Shown here piece by piece: positions 26,007 to 36,196 of a stretch of DNA of 64,000 nt. Within the stretch, counting starts at the first letter, position 1. Every line of letters begins with the position of its first letter. The position numbers and the translations under genes are program-made. The stretch comes from CAVRUH01 sp963822595 (GTDB taxonomy: Bacteria; Chlamydiota; Chlamydiia; Chlamydiales; Waddliaceae). The notes under the pieces were generated by a model that was not told the DNA's origin, ran no database searches, and worked only from the letters and a program-made list of their open reading frames with translations. The stretch lies in NCBI GenBank assembly GCA_963822595.1, contig CAWGIG010000001.1, forward strand, positions 124,001 to 188,000, given 5' to 3'.

Positions 26007-27019
26007 TCTTCTTTAAGATAATTTTTGAGAGGAACAAAGCTTGATTCGTCACCTGTTTTCGAAACAAATATTTCATTCCCATCCATAAAATGAGGTAGGA
26101 TTGTGCTTATACGACGTACCGCAAAACCAGCGCGACTATTATAGGGTGTTTTATTCGGTATACGTATAATGAGCCCTGCATATCCCGGTTGATCTTTATA
26201 ATATTTAACTTGCTGTCCCACTTCTTCTTCAAAATTATCACGATCTCGGATAAGCATTTGTCCGTCATTTTGAATCGATGTCCATTCGTCTTCCCTTACA
26301 GATCTATACAAATATTCCCCTTGATAGGAAAAACGAACATAAAATGATGATTCTTGTATCTCGAATAATCTGACTTTTGCTTTTGTTAAACTCAATCGTT
26401 CCCCATTCATAATCACACTATTTAATCTAGGGGAACAATTAAAGTCACAAATTTTGCGAGTAGTTAAAAAGGCTGTTTTCTGGCTTTGAGTCATTTTATC
26501 AATTGGCAAAACTTTTTTCACGTCCTCAAGAAAAGTGTCAATTACACTCAAACATTCAGTAAAAGCCATTTTTTCAAATTTTTCAAAAAGTACGGTTTTT
26601 TCTGCCCTTAAGTACTCCACATACTGAAAGGGATCTTTCCAAAATTTCATTTCTGTTAGATATCCATTGTTCTGGTATACAAAAATAACGCGATCTAGAG
26701 TTTGTGGCATTTCTTTATGAAATGGAAGTGGTATTTTTGATGCGGCTTTAAGATTTGGCAGGGTTAGCAATAAACTTGCTGCTTCATATACACTTAGTGA
26801 TGTATAGATGACATCGGATAGGGTGACATCACAGATAATTTTAGCTTTTTTGGAAACAAGAGACAATTCGCCGAAAGTAACGTTATCAATGTAATATTGC
26901 TTCTTATCTAAGGCAATAATTGACAAAAACAAGTATAGGAGATTTGATTTATCGAGTTTAATTGTGGGGTATCCACCCTGTAATTGCTGCCTATTTAGAC
27001 CATTTATATTATAATCCAT
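26003..27019 (-). CDS. Unassigned 338-aa protein, possible ART-like C-terminal domain
   Basis: The N-terminal 200 residues are not recognised. The C-terminal part (about 235-338) reads YLYRSVREDEWTSIQNDGQ, then YAGLIIRIPNKTPYN, then EIFVSKTGDESSFVPL. The opening Y-R-x-V..E...I...G pattern is seen in several ADP-ribosyltransferase-like and Tpt1-like folds. The match is short and could be chance. No signal peptide or membrane segment is visible. It overlaps the monooxygenase gene by 4 bp (26003-26006), so the two are co-expressed. Confidence 0.65.
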   Translation of the reverse strand: MDYNINGLNRQQLQGGYPTIKLDKSNLLYLFLSIIALDKKQYYIDNVTFGELSLVSKKAKIICDVTLSDVIYTSLSVYEAASLLLTLPNLKAASKIPLPFHKEMPQTLDRVIFVYQNNGYLTEMKFWKDPFQYVEYLRAEKTVLFEKFEKMAFTECLSVIDTFLEDVKKVLPIDKMTQSQKTAFLTTRKICDFNCSPRLNSVIMNGERLSLTKAKVRLFEIQESSFYVRFSYQGEYLYRSVREDEWTSIQNDGQMLIRDRDNFEEEVGQQVKYYKDQPGYAGLIIRIPNKTPYNSRAGFAVRRISTILPHFMDGNEIFVSKTGDESSFVPLKNYLKED

Positions 27020-27107
27020 AATTTACCTATCATTAATTAATAAACAAAAAATTGTATCAAAAATTTAAATTTTATTCAACTAATTAATACCCCAACCCGA
27101 AAAAAAA

Positions 27108-27132
27108 GGACTGAATGGACGGCATGGACTGA
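27108..27132 (+). repeat. TGGACNNNA 9-nt-period repeat (short copy)
   Basis: GGACTGAA-TGGACGGCA-TGGACTGA, almost three units, in the divergent gap between 27019 and 27204. It has the same core as the repeats at 381 and 33071. Confidence 0.75.
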
Positions 27133-27203
27133 GGTGATTTTTTCTACATATAAAAAACATTGTCTGGTAAGTTTAAACCATTTCAATCTGTGAGAGGAGA
27201 ATC

Positions 27204-27614
27204 ATGAACGTTGATGCATCAAATAATAATCGAGCTTGTTCAATAAATGTACAATTTAAGGATAAACTTCTAAGAAGAGTCACAGATACGGAACGCAAGA
27301 CCGTGGTTCTTGTAGGAAAAGAAGGCAAAAAGATGTCTCTAGAAATTTTCTATCCCGGTGGTGATAGTTTCTCACAAAATGGACCACTAATCATTCAACA
27401 TCTCTTTGCTATGCATACTGATAAGCTTGGACGAGATATGACCCTTGTTGATCTGATAGGCAAGAGGATTTTTAGTGATATAAATCAACTCAACTTAATA
27501 GACGCTACAGAATCATCCGGTTTCAAATTTTACCCTACCCCCGAATCATGGAAAACAATTGCTGACGAACTCTTCACCCAGGCAGTTGCTGAGGAAGGAT
27601 TCAAAATAAAGTAA
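27204..27614 (+). CDS. Unassigned 136-aa protein, upstream of the phosphotransferase
   Basis: I do not recognise it. It is a soluble alpha/beta protein (KTVVLVGKEGKKMSLEIFYPGGDSF in part) ending close to the next ATG: the stop codon ends at 27614 and the kinase gene starts at 27615. The direct join indicates translational coupling. GAGAGGAGAATC before the start is a good ribosome site. Confidence 0.7.
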   Translation: MNVDASNNNRACSINVQFKDKLLRRVTDTERKTVVLVGKEGKKMSLEIFYPGGDSFSQNGPLIIQHLFAMHTDKLGRDMTLVDLIGKRIFSDINQLNLIDATESSGFKFYPTPESWKTIADELFTQAVAEEGFKIK

Positions 27615-28613
27615 ATGCAAATTGAAGAACACATTATTAGCTGTCTCAATTCCAATTATGGAATTAAAATTGCGACGCTTACCCTCCTCCCACTTGGCGC
27701 TGATCTGAATGCCTCAGTATACAAAGCTCAATCGAGCGACAACACATCTTTTTTCGTAAAGCTAAAGCGTGGCCACTCTCACGATATCGGTATAGAAATA
27801 GCGGAGCTATTACACAACGCCGGAATTCGACAGATTATTCCGTCCATCAAAACAAACCTTGGTCAACCCACCCTACGTATGGAAGATTTTACTCTCATTG
27901 TGTATCCATTTATCACTGGACAGGATGGTTTTAGCCGTAATCTAACAGATAATCAATGGATCAAATTAGGTAAAGCCTTAAGACAAGTTCACGAAATCGA
28001 TGTACCATCATCTCTCCAAAAACAAGTTCGACAGGAGGCCTACTCACCGAAATGGCGAGATGCTGTTCGGGCGCTTTATCCTCATATTGAAGCTGAACCC
28101 ATTGGCGACGCTATCACCCAAAAACTTTTGAAGTTTATGAAGAAGAATATTCTGTCCATTCACCGACTGGTAGACCGCGCTGAAGAGTTAGGCCGACAAC
28201 TCCAGGGGTCATCGGCTGAAAGGGTCCTATGCCATTCCGATATCCATGGCGGTAATGTATTGATGGATGAAAATGACAATATCTACATTGTAGATTGGGA
28301 TAATCCTATCATTGCACCTAAGGAACGCGACCTCATGTTTATTGGCGGAGGTGTCGCAAATGTTTGGAATATTCCCCATGAGGAACAGCTTTTTTATAGC
28401 GGTTACGGAAAGGCTGAAGTTAATTCGACCATTTTAACCTACTACAGACATGAACGAATCGTTGAAGATATTGCCGAATATGGGCATGAGTTAATTTCAA
28501 AGACCGCGGGTGGCGAGAATCGGTCGTTAATGTATAAGCAATTTATCAGCATGTTTGAACCACGTGGTGTGGTAGACATAGCTTTTAAATCAGACAAGCG
28601 CGATTTAACTTAA
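27615..28613 (+). CDS. Aminoglycoside/spectinomycin phosphotransferase-like kinase
   Basis: A 332-residue member of the APH/choline kinase fold. The catalytic loop is VLCHSDIHGGNVLMDE near residue 206, and the metal-binding loop IYIVDWDNPIIAPKERDLMF is near 225. The N-lobe has a strand SVYKAQSSDNTSFFVKL with the ATP-binding lysine. It is close to APH(9)-type spectinomycin kinases in its motifs. Substrates could be antibiotics or small alcohols or sugars. It is joined to the small gene before it without a gap. Confidence 0.8.
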   Translation: MQIEEHIISCLNSNYGIKIATLTLLPLGADLNASVYKAQSSDNTSFFVKLKRGHSHDIGIEIAELLHNAGIRQIIPSIKTNLGQPTLRMEDFTLIVYPFITGQDGFSRNLTDNQWIKLGKALRQVHEIDVPSSLQKQVRQEAYSPKWRDAVRALYPHIEAEPIGDAITQKLLKFMKKNILSIHRLVDRAEELGRQLQGSSAERVLCHSDIHGGNVLMDENDNIYIVDWDNPIIAPKERDLMFIGGGVANVWNIPHEEQLFYSGYGKAEVNSTILTYYRHERIVEDIAEYGHELISKTAGGENRSLMYKQFISMFEPRGVVDIAFKSDKRDLT

Positions 28614-28616
28614 GAT

Positions 28617-28645
28617 TTGACAAAAATCCTTTTTATTCACACTAT
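28617..28645 (+). promoter_or_regulatory. Possible promoter of the autotransporter locus
   Basis: A perfect TTGACA (28617-28622) is followed after 17 bases by CACTAT, a weak -10. It is 37 bp before the autotransporter start. Confidence 0.4.
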
Positions 28646-28681
28646 CGTCATTTTAAATCTATCAACTAAGTGAAGGTATCT

Positions 28682-31600
28682 ATGTTCAACCGTAATTTTT
28701 GGCTCCCATGCATTTTCTCTTGCCTATTCGCATTGAATCATGCCGCATCGATTACTTGGGTGGCTGAGGATCCAAATAATGACATGAACGACTCCGCAAA
28801 CTGGAATCCTAATACGGTTCCGGGGAGTAGCGACGATGCTATCTTCGATAGTACAATTACCGGTATCGATACCAATCCCACCGAAAATACTGCACCCTTT
28901 TCTATTTCCACTTTCAATTTTCTAGATAATGCATCGATCTTTCATTTTAATTTTAACAACACAACACTCACTTTTAACGGAGCTGGCATTACGGGTTTCA
29001 ATACAAATCCCACCATCACTGTCAGTAATATTAACAACAGTTCTTTTCCTGGGGATCTCATTTCTTTTCTTGGAGCTACAGGGACTTCCGGCAGCTCCAG
29101 TATCACAAGTTCAAATAGTGGTACATTAACAGGAAACCAATCGGGTACATCTATTGGGTCCTTCAATTCCAATCTCCATTCTAGTGGAGCATTTACCATT
29201 GCTAACGATGGAAATATCACAGTAAGCAATACGGGTAATGATAGCACGAATGGTACTGGTAACAATGGAACGGCAAATACAGGATCCAGCCAATTGAGGT
29301 TTGATCAATCATTTACAGCCGGAGACAATGTCGCTGTCTCCATCTCAAACAGTGGAACTTTTAGCGGAACCAACACTGTTCAAGGTGATGCCGTTGCGAT
29401 TATCAATGGCAGTCAATTTATATCTTCAGGGGCATTCGAAGTTGGAGACAATTTTAATTGTGAAGTGCACAATACCGGCAATGATAGCAGTCATGGTGTT
29501 GGGCTCAGCAACATAGGACAACTCAATGCTGCACAAATGATCTTACAAACAACCGGAACTGTTGGCAATAATTGCACATTCAATCTTTCAAATACTGGCA
29601 TTAACTCTTCGCAAACAACCGAATTTCCCAGATTTTATTGGATATCTCAATGACCAACAGTTTTTTGTTGGAAACACTTTTCAAGCTGGAGACAATTTCA
29701 GCTTAGGGGTCACCAATACCGGTACGGATACGAGCAACGGATATGGAAATTACCAAGTTGCAGTGATCAACTCCAATTCTGGAACAACAGGCAATCAAAT
29801 CCTTTTTCAACAAGGATGTACACTCGGAGATCATGCAACAATTAGCGCCACAAACAGCGGGACCTATAGCGGTACCAATACAAACGGTGGTTCTAATATT
29901 GCAGGCATGAATCTTCAACAGATTGCCATCGGTGATAGCACAGCGCCGGGCTCATACGCCTTATTGGCCGGTGATTATTTTACTTTAAGCGCCTCCAATA
30001 ATGGCATTGATAGTAGCCATGGAACTGGTGCGGATGCTGTAGGAGATGTTTCTACAGATCAGATTATACTCTTCACTCCTGTAACTCTAGGTAACTACGC
30101 AAATATTACCCTCACAAACAGCGGTAACTTCAGCGGCAATGCGTCTAGCACTTATGTGAATGTTGGTTCTGCTGGTGGTTGTCAACTCAATTGCGTTAGT
30201 AGCTTCTCTGTAGAGGATAATTTTACCCTGAATGTCAGTAATTCAGGAACAAACTCCGGCAGTGGTGTAGGCGACTTTTTTGTTGGAGATCTTATAGCCG
30301 GCCAACAGGTTACCTTTCAAGATAGCCTTACTATTGGAAACAATGCATCCATTATAATTTCAAATAGCGGCTCCAATTCTTCTAATACGACTTCCAATAA
30401 CCAAGTAGGCAGCTTCATGGGCTATGGCAAGCAATTGTTGGCTAAGAATCAATTTCAAGTTGGAGATAATTTTCTTTTAGAGATTACAAACTCCGGATTT
30501 GATGATAGCACAGGACCGGGTGGAAATTTTGTTGGTTTTATGAACAATGATACCGTTGATAATTCCGGCTCTCAGATTGCACCTCACAGAAGGCGGTACC
30601 GTAGGAAATCGCGCATCGATAACTTTATCGAATACAGGAACTTATCAAGGCAGCAATACTTCGTCTGGAAATATAGTAGGGGTTCTTGCAGGACAGCAAT
30701 TTTATTCTGTGAGTGATTTTGAAGCAGGAAATAACTTTGCGTTAAATGTATCCAACTCAGGCACTGATAATTCTTCCGGGCAGACAACAACAGTATAGGA
30801 ACAGTCGGTGGCACTCAAGTCGAATTCGACGGTATTTTTCGTTACTGGTAATGCCAGCTCGATTGTCCTCTCAAATAGCGGGATAAATAACGACCCCACA
30901 GGGAACTTTAACAGTGTCGGATTTATTAATGGCTCTCAATTGTTAGCAAATGGGAATTTTACTGCGGGAACAAACCTCAACATGAGTGCAAGTAATACAG
31001 CTATAAACGAAGGAAGCCAGACAATAATGTGGGGTACCTTGTCGGCTCACCAAATGGTATTTTCTCAAAGTTGTACTTTCAATAATGGATCTACTATCAG
31101 CGCATTCAATTCCGGTACCGTAGGAAACTCCCAGATCCTATTTGGCCAAGGGTTTAACGTGGCTAGCGGCAGAGTGACTATCCAAGCTGTCAATGAAGGC
31201 ACTCTAGGCTCATTTGGAATTGATATTGAAGGTACTAATGCAGGTGGTAACGCCAATATCGTATTAAGCAATAGCATACTTAATATCGGAACAACACTTC
31301 CCACCTTTACCATTGTTCACTGGTCGGCGATAGCAACTCCATTGCCCAATCTCAACCACAATTGATTATCAATACTGATGCTTTGAACAATTGCTGAATT
31401 TTCGGGATCAATCCAAGACTTCCCAGAAACCAGCTCGACATTAATGAAAACCGGAGCTGGAACGCAAAAACTTTCGGGTGTTAATACCTATACGGGACTG
31501 ACAACAGTTCAAGAAGGCATTTTAGTTGTAAATGGATCCCTCGCAGGAGATGTTTTGACAAACTCTCTTGGAACATTAAAAGGTAACGGGACTATCGGTG

Positions 31601-33017
31601 GTACATTTACGAATACGGGGGTTGTGTCTCCAGGAGAGAGCATCGGTACATTGACGGTAGGCAATTATATCGAAAATAACGGAATTTATAATGTCGAAGT
31701 CAACGGAGTTGGACAGAGCAACCGCATTATTGCCTCGGGAACAGCAACCCTTAATGGAGGCACTGTCGTTGTCAGTTCTCCTAATGGTATTTTTAGATTC
31801 CAACAACCCTATACCATTGTGACTATGCAGAGAGGTGTGGATGGGACATATCACAAGCGTTACTTCATTAGCCTTCATCGATCCAATACTGACATATGAT
31901 CCTGACAATGTATATCTCACACTTCAGGCAGCACTCTCAAATGCAGCCGAAAATTGCATCCAGTATGGAGTCGCAACAAACCTTGATAATATTGTTAACC
32001 CGAATGTTCCACAATCTCTCCTGATCAGTACAATTGCTAATTTGCCATTAGCAGGCGCACAGAAGGCATTGGAAGATCTATCAGGTTTTCAATATACAGA
32101 TGACGTGCTTGTAACGAATATCTCAACGAGCCGGTTTCTCAGACGTTTATATGATCCTTTAAGATCAATAGTCAGTAGGATGTGCATTGTGACTTCTTGC
32201 GATGAGTGGACCTCATGGATAGAAACAGGTTATGGATATACACAACGTACATCGAAATAATGATCATAAACTGAACTTAGATAGTTATTAGGTGACCGGT
32301 GGGATCCAAAAAACATTCTGCCACGATCTTACTTTTGGACTTGCAGGTTCATATGAAAATGACAATGTGAGATATCGTGATGCGAAGTCGGAACGCAATT
32401 CAGCTTTTGCAGGCGCTTATGGACTCTATAGACCATGCGCATACTATGGGTTATTTGACTTTGTATATGGATATTCCTCTAGTCGATTGAAGCGAAAAAT
32501 CGACGTAGGAAATTTGGAATATAAAGCACGTAGCAAACCGAATTTCAATTTGATTACTTTTTATGGCGAAGCAGGATTTGATTTAGAATATAACTGTGCC
32601 CTCATCCAACCATTTCTAGGAATCCAAATTGGAAAAAATTGGCGCGGAGAGATTAGTGAAAATCAATCAAATGGATTTGGTTTGAAAATCAAAAAGCACG
32701 ATTGGTCCACAACTAGCTCTCGTTTGGGCGCACATATTTCTAAATGTAATTTGTGTGATTGCATCGATCTATCTTTTGATATTGCTTGGAACCAACTATT
32801 GTCAAGCCGTAAAAATTCAGCCGAAGGTCGCTTTAAAGAATTTGGCGATTCCTTTCACATTTGCGGCAATGAGTTAGACAATTACAGCTTTGACTCTGCT
32901 CTATGTTTAACGACATATTTTTGCCAAGGTCTGAAGGGATATTTTGAAGTAGACGGAGAATGGTGGGAACATTCTGCTACATGTAATCTTATCGCGGGAA
33001 TTGAATTCTCTTGGTAA
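28682..33017 (+). pseudogene. Decayed autotransporter (repetitive passenger plus beta-barrel)
   Basis: Across frames one ~1400-residue protein can be pieced together. It has a signal peptide (MFNRNFWLPCIFSCLFALNHAAS), with AAGG before the ATG at 28682. A NW-type start follows (ITWVAEDPN..SANWNPNTVPG). Then comes a passenger of about 45-residue repeats built on GDNF..SNSGT.S..G.G. A PATR-type segment, KLSGVNTYTGLTTVQEGILVVNG, precedes the barrel ending ..IAGIEFSW. Frame breaks occur near 29622, 30585, 30780, 30838, 31320, 31392, 31840 and 32258, and an in-frame TAG lies near 32291. Segments remain recognisable, so decay is recent. Intact, it would be a surface adhesin-like Pmp/autotransporter. 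Confidence 0.85.
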
Positions 33018-33070
33018 ATCCTGAAAGTCCTTGTAATGATTTGCGGCGTGGTGTAGATTATTTAAAAAAA

Positions 33071-33113
33071 ATGGACTGAATGGACTACATGGACTGAATG
33101 GACGACATGGACA
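33071..33113 (+). repeat. TGGACNNNA repeat, left arm of the four-helix-bundle element
   Basis: ATGGACTGA, ATGGACTAC, ATGGACTGA, ATGGACGAC, ATGGAC: nearly five units with a 9-nt period. The start codon of the downstream gene is inside the fourth unit. The motif TGAATGGACGACATGGAC is the reverse complement of the right arm at 33670-33687. Confidence 0.9.
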
Positions 33114-33652
33114 AGTTGATTCTTAAGCATGGAGGGTATCGAACCCTCAAAAGCTTTCAAATAGCACAGCTGATATATGACATAACCGTAAGGTTTTGCG
33201 ACCGATTCGTCGATAAATTCAGCCGCACCAAAGATCAAATGGTGCAAGCTGCTAGGTCCGGGGTCCAGAATATTGCAGAAGGAAGCCAAGCTTCCGGCAC
33301 TTCCAAAAAAACAGAATTGAAGCTCACCAACGTAGCCCGCGCTAGCCTTGAAGAATTGCGCCTTGATTACGAAGATTTTCTTAGACATCGCCAGCTTCCC
33401 CTTTGGAATTATGAAGATCCCCGGCGTAGAGACCTAATTAGTAGGCGGTTGACAACTGCAGATCAATTTGCATTATGGGTAAAGATCCAAAAAGGCACCT
33501 TAGAGGAAAATGCAGCTAATGGCATGCTAGCCCTGCTGGCCGCCGCCTGCTCTCTTCTGGACCGGCAAATCGCTGCTCAAGCAGAAGCCTTCAAAAATGA
33601 AGGTGGCTTTACAGAACGCCTTTACCATTATCGAAAAGCCCACCAAAAATAG
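33098..33652 (+). CDS. Four-helix-bundle suffix-domain protein (S23/IVP-like)
   Basis: The 184-residue protein matches the four-helix-bundle family by KLILKHGGYRTLKSFQIAQ, CDRFVDKFSRTKDQMVQAARSG, QNIAEGSQASGTSKKTELKLT and ARASLEELRLDYEDFLRHRQL. Relatives are encoded within intervening sequences of some 23S rRNA genes and serve as Avd in diversity-generating retroelements; most free-standing copies have no known role. There is no reverse transcriptase or rRNA here. The start codon and first residues (MDDMD) come from the flanking 9-nt repeat; an inverted copy of the repeat follows the stop at once. An IVS-like or mobile unit is a reasonable inference. Confidence 0.85.
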   Translation: MDDMDKLILKHGGYRTLKSFQIAQLIYDITVRFCDRFVDKFSRTKDQMVQAARSGVQNIAEGSQASGTSKKTELKLTNVARASLEELRLDYEDFLRHRQLPLWNYEDPRRRDLISRRLTTADQFALWVKIQKGTLEENAANGMLALLAAACSLLDRQIAAQAEAFKNEGGFTERLYHYRKAHQK

Positions 33653-33687
33653 TCCATTCCGTCCCTTCCGTCCATGTCGTCCATTCA
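33652..33687 (-). repeat. TGGACNNNA repeat, inverted right arm
   Basis: On the minus strand it reads TGAATGGACGACATGGAC then GGAAGGGACGGAATGGAC. It begins at the last base of the four-helix-bundle stop codon and is opposite to the left arm at 33071-33113, so the transcript can pair its two ends. Confidence 0.85.
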
Positions 33688-33732
33688 AGAAAAAAAATAA
33701 ACATAAATTCTTGAATTTGGTATAGGGAATTT

Positions 33733-34755
33733 ATGAGCACACACCATTTCCAATTCAGTCGCGTGAAGCCTCAAAACGTCACAGAAGGGGGATATAGGAT
33801 CCGCGCTACAAAAAGCAACTTTCCTGCCCTCCAAGGCATGTCCCTATACAAATTAATCCTAAATCCGAAAGCCGTCAGAGAACCCCATTGGCATGCCAAT
33901 GCCGATGAACTGGGCTATTGCTTGAAAGGTAATGCCCTTGTTTCCCTATTTTCCACAGGTAATGTTAGAAGCTCTTTCCTCATTTCAAAGGGCGAATCCT
34001 TTTTTATTCCCTCAGGATCCCTTCATAGTATCGAAAACATTGGGAATGAAACGATTGAAATGATTCTCCAATTTTCTAACGAGGAACCTGAAGATTTTGC
34101 TCTCTCCACTTCTTTTGGCATGTTTTCTGACGCGGTTTTGGGGAATACATGGCATGTTTCAGAAAAAAAATTTCAAGATGTAAAACGCTCTACCCAAGAA
34201 GTATTTATCGCGGAGCAAAAAAATCCGACGAAGATTCCCGATGATGTTCACTATCATACTCCTTACCAATATAATCTCGAAACGGCCTCCCCTCTTGTAT
34301 CAAATAAAGGCGGCTGCGCAAAAGTGGCAAGACACGATGTATGGCCGATACTTCACCGGCAAGCTCTCTATTCATTGCTCCTCCATGGGGCAGGAATGAG
34401 GGAACCTCATTGGCATCCGGAAACTGCCGAACTAGGCTATGTAAATGAGGGTAAGGGAAGAATGTCCATTTTATCTCCTTCGGGAAAAATAGATACGTAC
34501 GAAATGGAAAAGGGAGATATTTATTTTATTCCGAAAGCCTATCCTCATCACATCGAGAATTTGACGGATGCAGATCTTAGTATTCTCATTTTTTTTGATC
34601 AACCCATGCCTGCAGATATCGGCTTTACAGCTAGCGTTAAATCCTTTTCAAATGAGGTTTTAACGGAAGCCTTGAAAACGCCCAAAGAGCTATTCTCAAG
34701 CCTTCCGACATATTATCAGGATCTTTTTATCGTCGAAAAAATAAATCCGATTTAA
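33733..34755 (+). CDS. Bicupin, oxalate-decarboxylase-like
   Basis: The 340-residue protein contains two cupin domains. Each has the metal-binding motif: PHWHANADELGYCLKG near residue 51 with FFIPSGSLHSIENIG, and PHWHPETAELGYVNEGKG near 225 with YFIPKAYPHHIENL. The HxH..E and later H in both domains match the bicupin layout of oxalate decarboxylases/oxidases (Mn-dependent). There is no signal peptide, so the enzyme is cytosolic. Substrate is inferred; sugar or other acid bicupins are possible. Length is about 40 residues shorter than B. subtilis OxdC. Confidence 0.8.
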   Translation: MSTHHFQFSRVKPQNVTEGGYRIRATKSNFPALQGMSLYKLILNPKAVREPHWHANADELGYCLKGNALVSLFSTGNVRSSFLISKGESFFIPSGSLHSIENIGNETIEMILQFSNEEPEDFALSTSFGMFSDAVLGNTWHVSEKKFQDVKRSTQEVFIAEQKNPTKIPDDVHYHTPYQYNLETASPLVSNKGGCAKVARHDVWPILHRQALYSLLLHGAGMREPHWHPETAELGYVNEGKGRMSILSPSGKIDTYEMEKGDIYFIPKAYPHHIENLTDADLSILIFFDQPMPADIGFTASVKSFSNEVLTEALKTPKELFSSLPTYYQDLFIVEKINPI

Positions 34756-34771
34756 TGATAATATTTTTTTG

Positions 34772-36196
34772 TTATCCTCGCACTTTCTGTGTAAGGTGAT
34801 TGGATGTCGAACGTACATATGTCGAATCACCCGAATATTTCGCAACAATTTTATGTTTGCCCTTAGTCAGTTCAGATGTCGAATAAGTGGCAACACCATT
34901 ATTGTCTAAAGCGACATATTCTTGTACACCATCAATAATAAATGTAATGCCTCCCGTAGGAATCTGTGATTGAGTGAATCCAACAGCTGTTGCTTTGAAT
35001 GTTACAGTATCGCCTACATTCGAAGGATTAGTTAATGTTGTCAGGACCGTACTACTCGTTGCTGTTGCGGGATGTACATATCCGACATCCGATGGGCTAG
35101 ATCCATTCCAAATATAACCGATATAGCCATTGGTATTATCATAGAGAAAGTTTATTCCCCCGAGAACATGGCGACTCGAATTAAAAAAGACATTGGAACC
35201 ACTCACAACATGAACACCGTTAGGCTCCATGAGATTGCCGCTATCCCCGACGGTAAAGGTGTAGAAAGCAACCGGGTTAGTTTCGTCGGGAAGGTAAACG
35301 CCGATAACATCTCCATTAGGTATGCATTCAACAAGATTCGATGACGGACAAGTAACAAGAGTGCCGAGGCTTGCTCCTTGAGGAGGAGTTAAAAATGCAT
35401 CGCCTACCCCGGTATCCATGAGGATATTGCCGTTTCCGCTAACGCCATTTGCGTTGATGGTCATCGGTGCAGCCATCCACTCCGAGAGCTCAGAGGTCGA
35501 GTATTCTGTCCAAGGCAACAGTTTAACGAATCCGGCATTAGCCGTATTGTCGGAGTCGAGGCCGAGGTAAACACCTGTTGGAGTAACCACATAACCATTA
35601 CACCAAGTTTTTGGTAATTTTTTTAATTTGTGTTTTAATCGAACGCTAGTGAGGTTAAGAAAGGCATTGTAATTTGGGGTGCCACGCACTTGTTGATCAC
35701 TTTCACGCGCAAAACCGACACCCATAACAGAGATTCCTGTAGGATTATTGTTTGGGGTGCAATCTCTAGCATCATTTGTGCAGGTGACGGACGTGACTTG
35801 TAAAACAGGGACGTTCGACATGGCGAGCAAATGACCATCTGCATCGTAAATTTCTTGTGTTGCTGACCACCAAGTCCCATTCTCAATGATTCCGCTGCTC
35901 GAATATATCTGCTGACCTACTCCCAAATTTGATGCTCCCGCGGCTGGAGTAAAAATGTCCGATGAAGCTACGATACCGACAGACCCAGTATCCATAATAA
36001 ATGGCACACGCTGCGAACTTCCATTGAAGCTAATATAAATTGTGGGTGAATTTGAAAGGTCTGTATTTCCATCTGCGTTGGCATAGGAAACAAATACACT
36101 TTTACCCTCTTTGTAGGGGCTGTCGCTTGCCTCTATGGTAGCATGCAATAGAGTTGTGAGCATTAAAAAGACTGTAATACGCTTAAAAAAAGTCAT
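34772..36196 (-). CDS. Secreted pepsin-like aspartic protease with C-terminal Ig-like domain
   Basis: A 474-residue protein with a signal peptide (MTFFKRITVFLMLTTLLHATIEA). Two DTG motifs are present: VPFIMDTGSVGIVAS near residue 69 and NILMDTGVGDAFLTPP near 260. Their spacing of about 190 residues is that of bilobed A1 pepsins. Many cysteines (TCTNDARDC, TCPSSNLVEC) suggest disulfides outside the cytosol. Residues 385-474 look like a Big_3-type Ig domain (GITFIIDGVQEYVAL..GKHKIVAKYSGDSTY). Bacterial A1-type proteases are uncommon. The fold call rests on motifs, not a search. Confidence 0.7.
   Translation of the reverse strand: MTFFKRITVFLMLTTLLHATIEASDSPYKEGKSVFVSYANADGNTDLSNSPTIYISFNGSSQRVPFIMDTGSVGIVASSDIFTPAAGASNLGVGQQIYSSSGIIENGTWWSATQEIYDADGHLLAMSNVPVLQVTSVTCTNDARDCTPNNNPTGISVMGVGFARESDQQVRGTPNYNAFLNLTSVRLKHKLKKLPKTWCNGYVVTPTGVYLGLDSDNTANAGFVKLLPWTEYSTSELSEWMAAPMTINANGVSGNGNILMDTGVGDAFLTPPQGASLGTLVTCPSSNLVECIPNGDVIGVYLPDETNPVAFYTFTVGDSGNLMEPNGVHVVSGSNVFFNSSRHVLGGINFLYDNTNGYIGYIWNGSSPSDVGYVHPATATSSTVLTTLTNPSNVGDTVTFKATAVGFTQSQIPTGGITFIIDGVQEYVALDNNGVATYSTSELTKGKHKIVAKYSGDSTYVRSTSNHLTQKVRG

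Noticed and set aside
28682..33017. Several separate small secreted proteins
   Set aside because: The open frames here share one repeat pattern and join end to end into one autotransporter, so they are fragments of one gene.
33071..33687. Diversity-generating retroelement with an Avd-like protein
   Set aside because: No reverse transcriptase and no template/variable repeat pair are visible near the four-helix-bundle gene or the autotransporter repeats.
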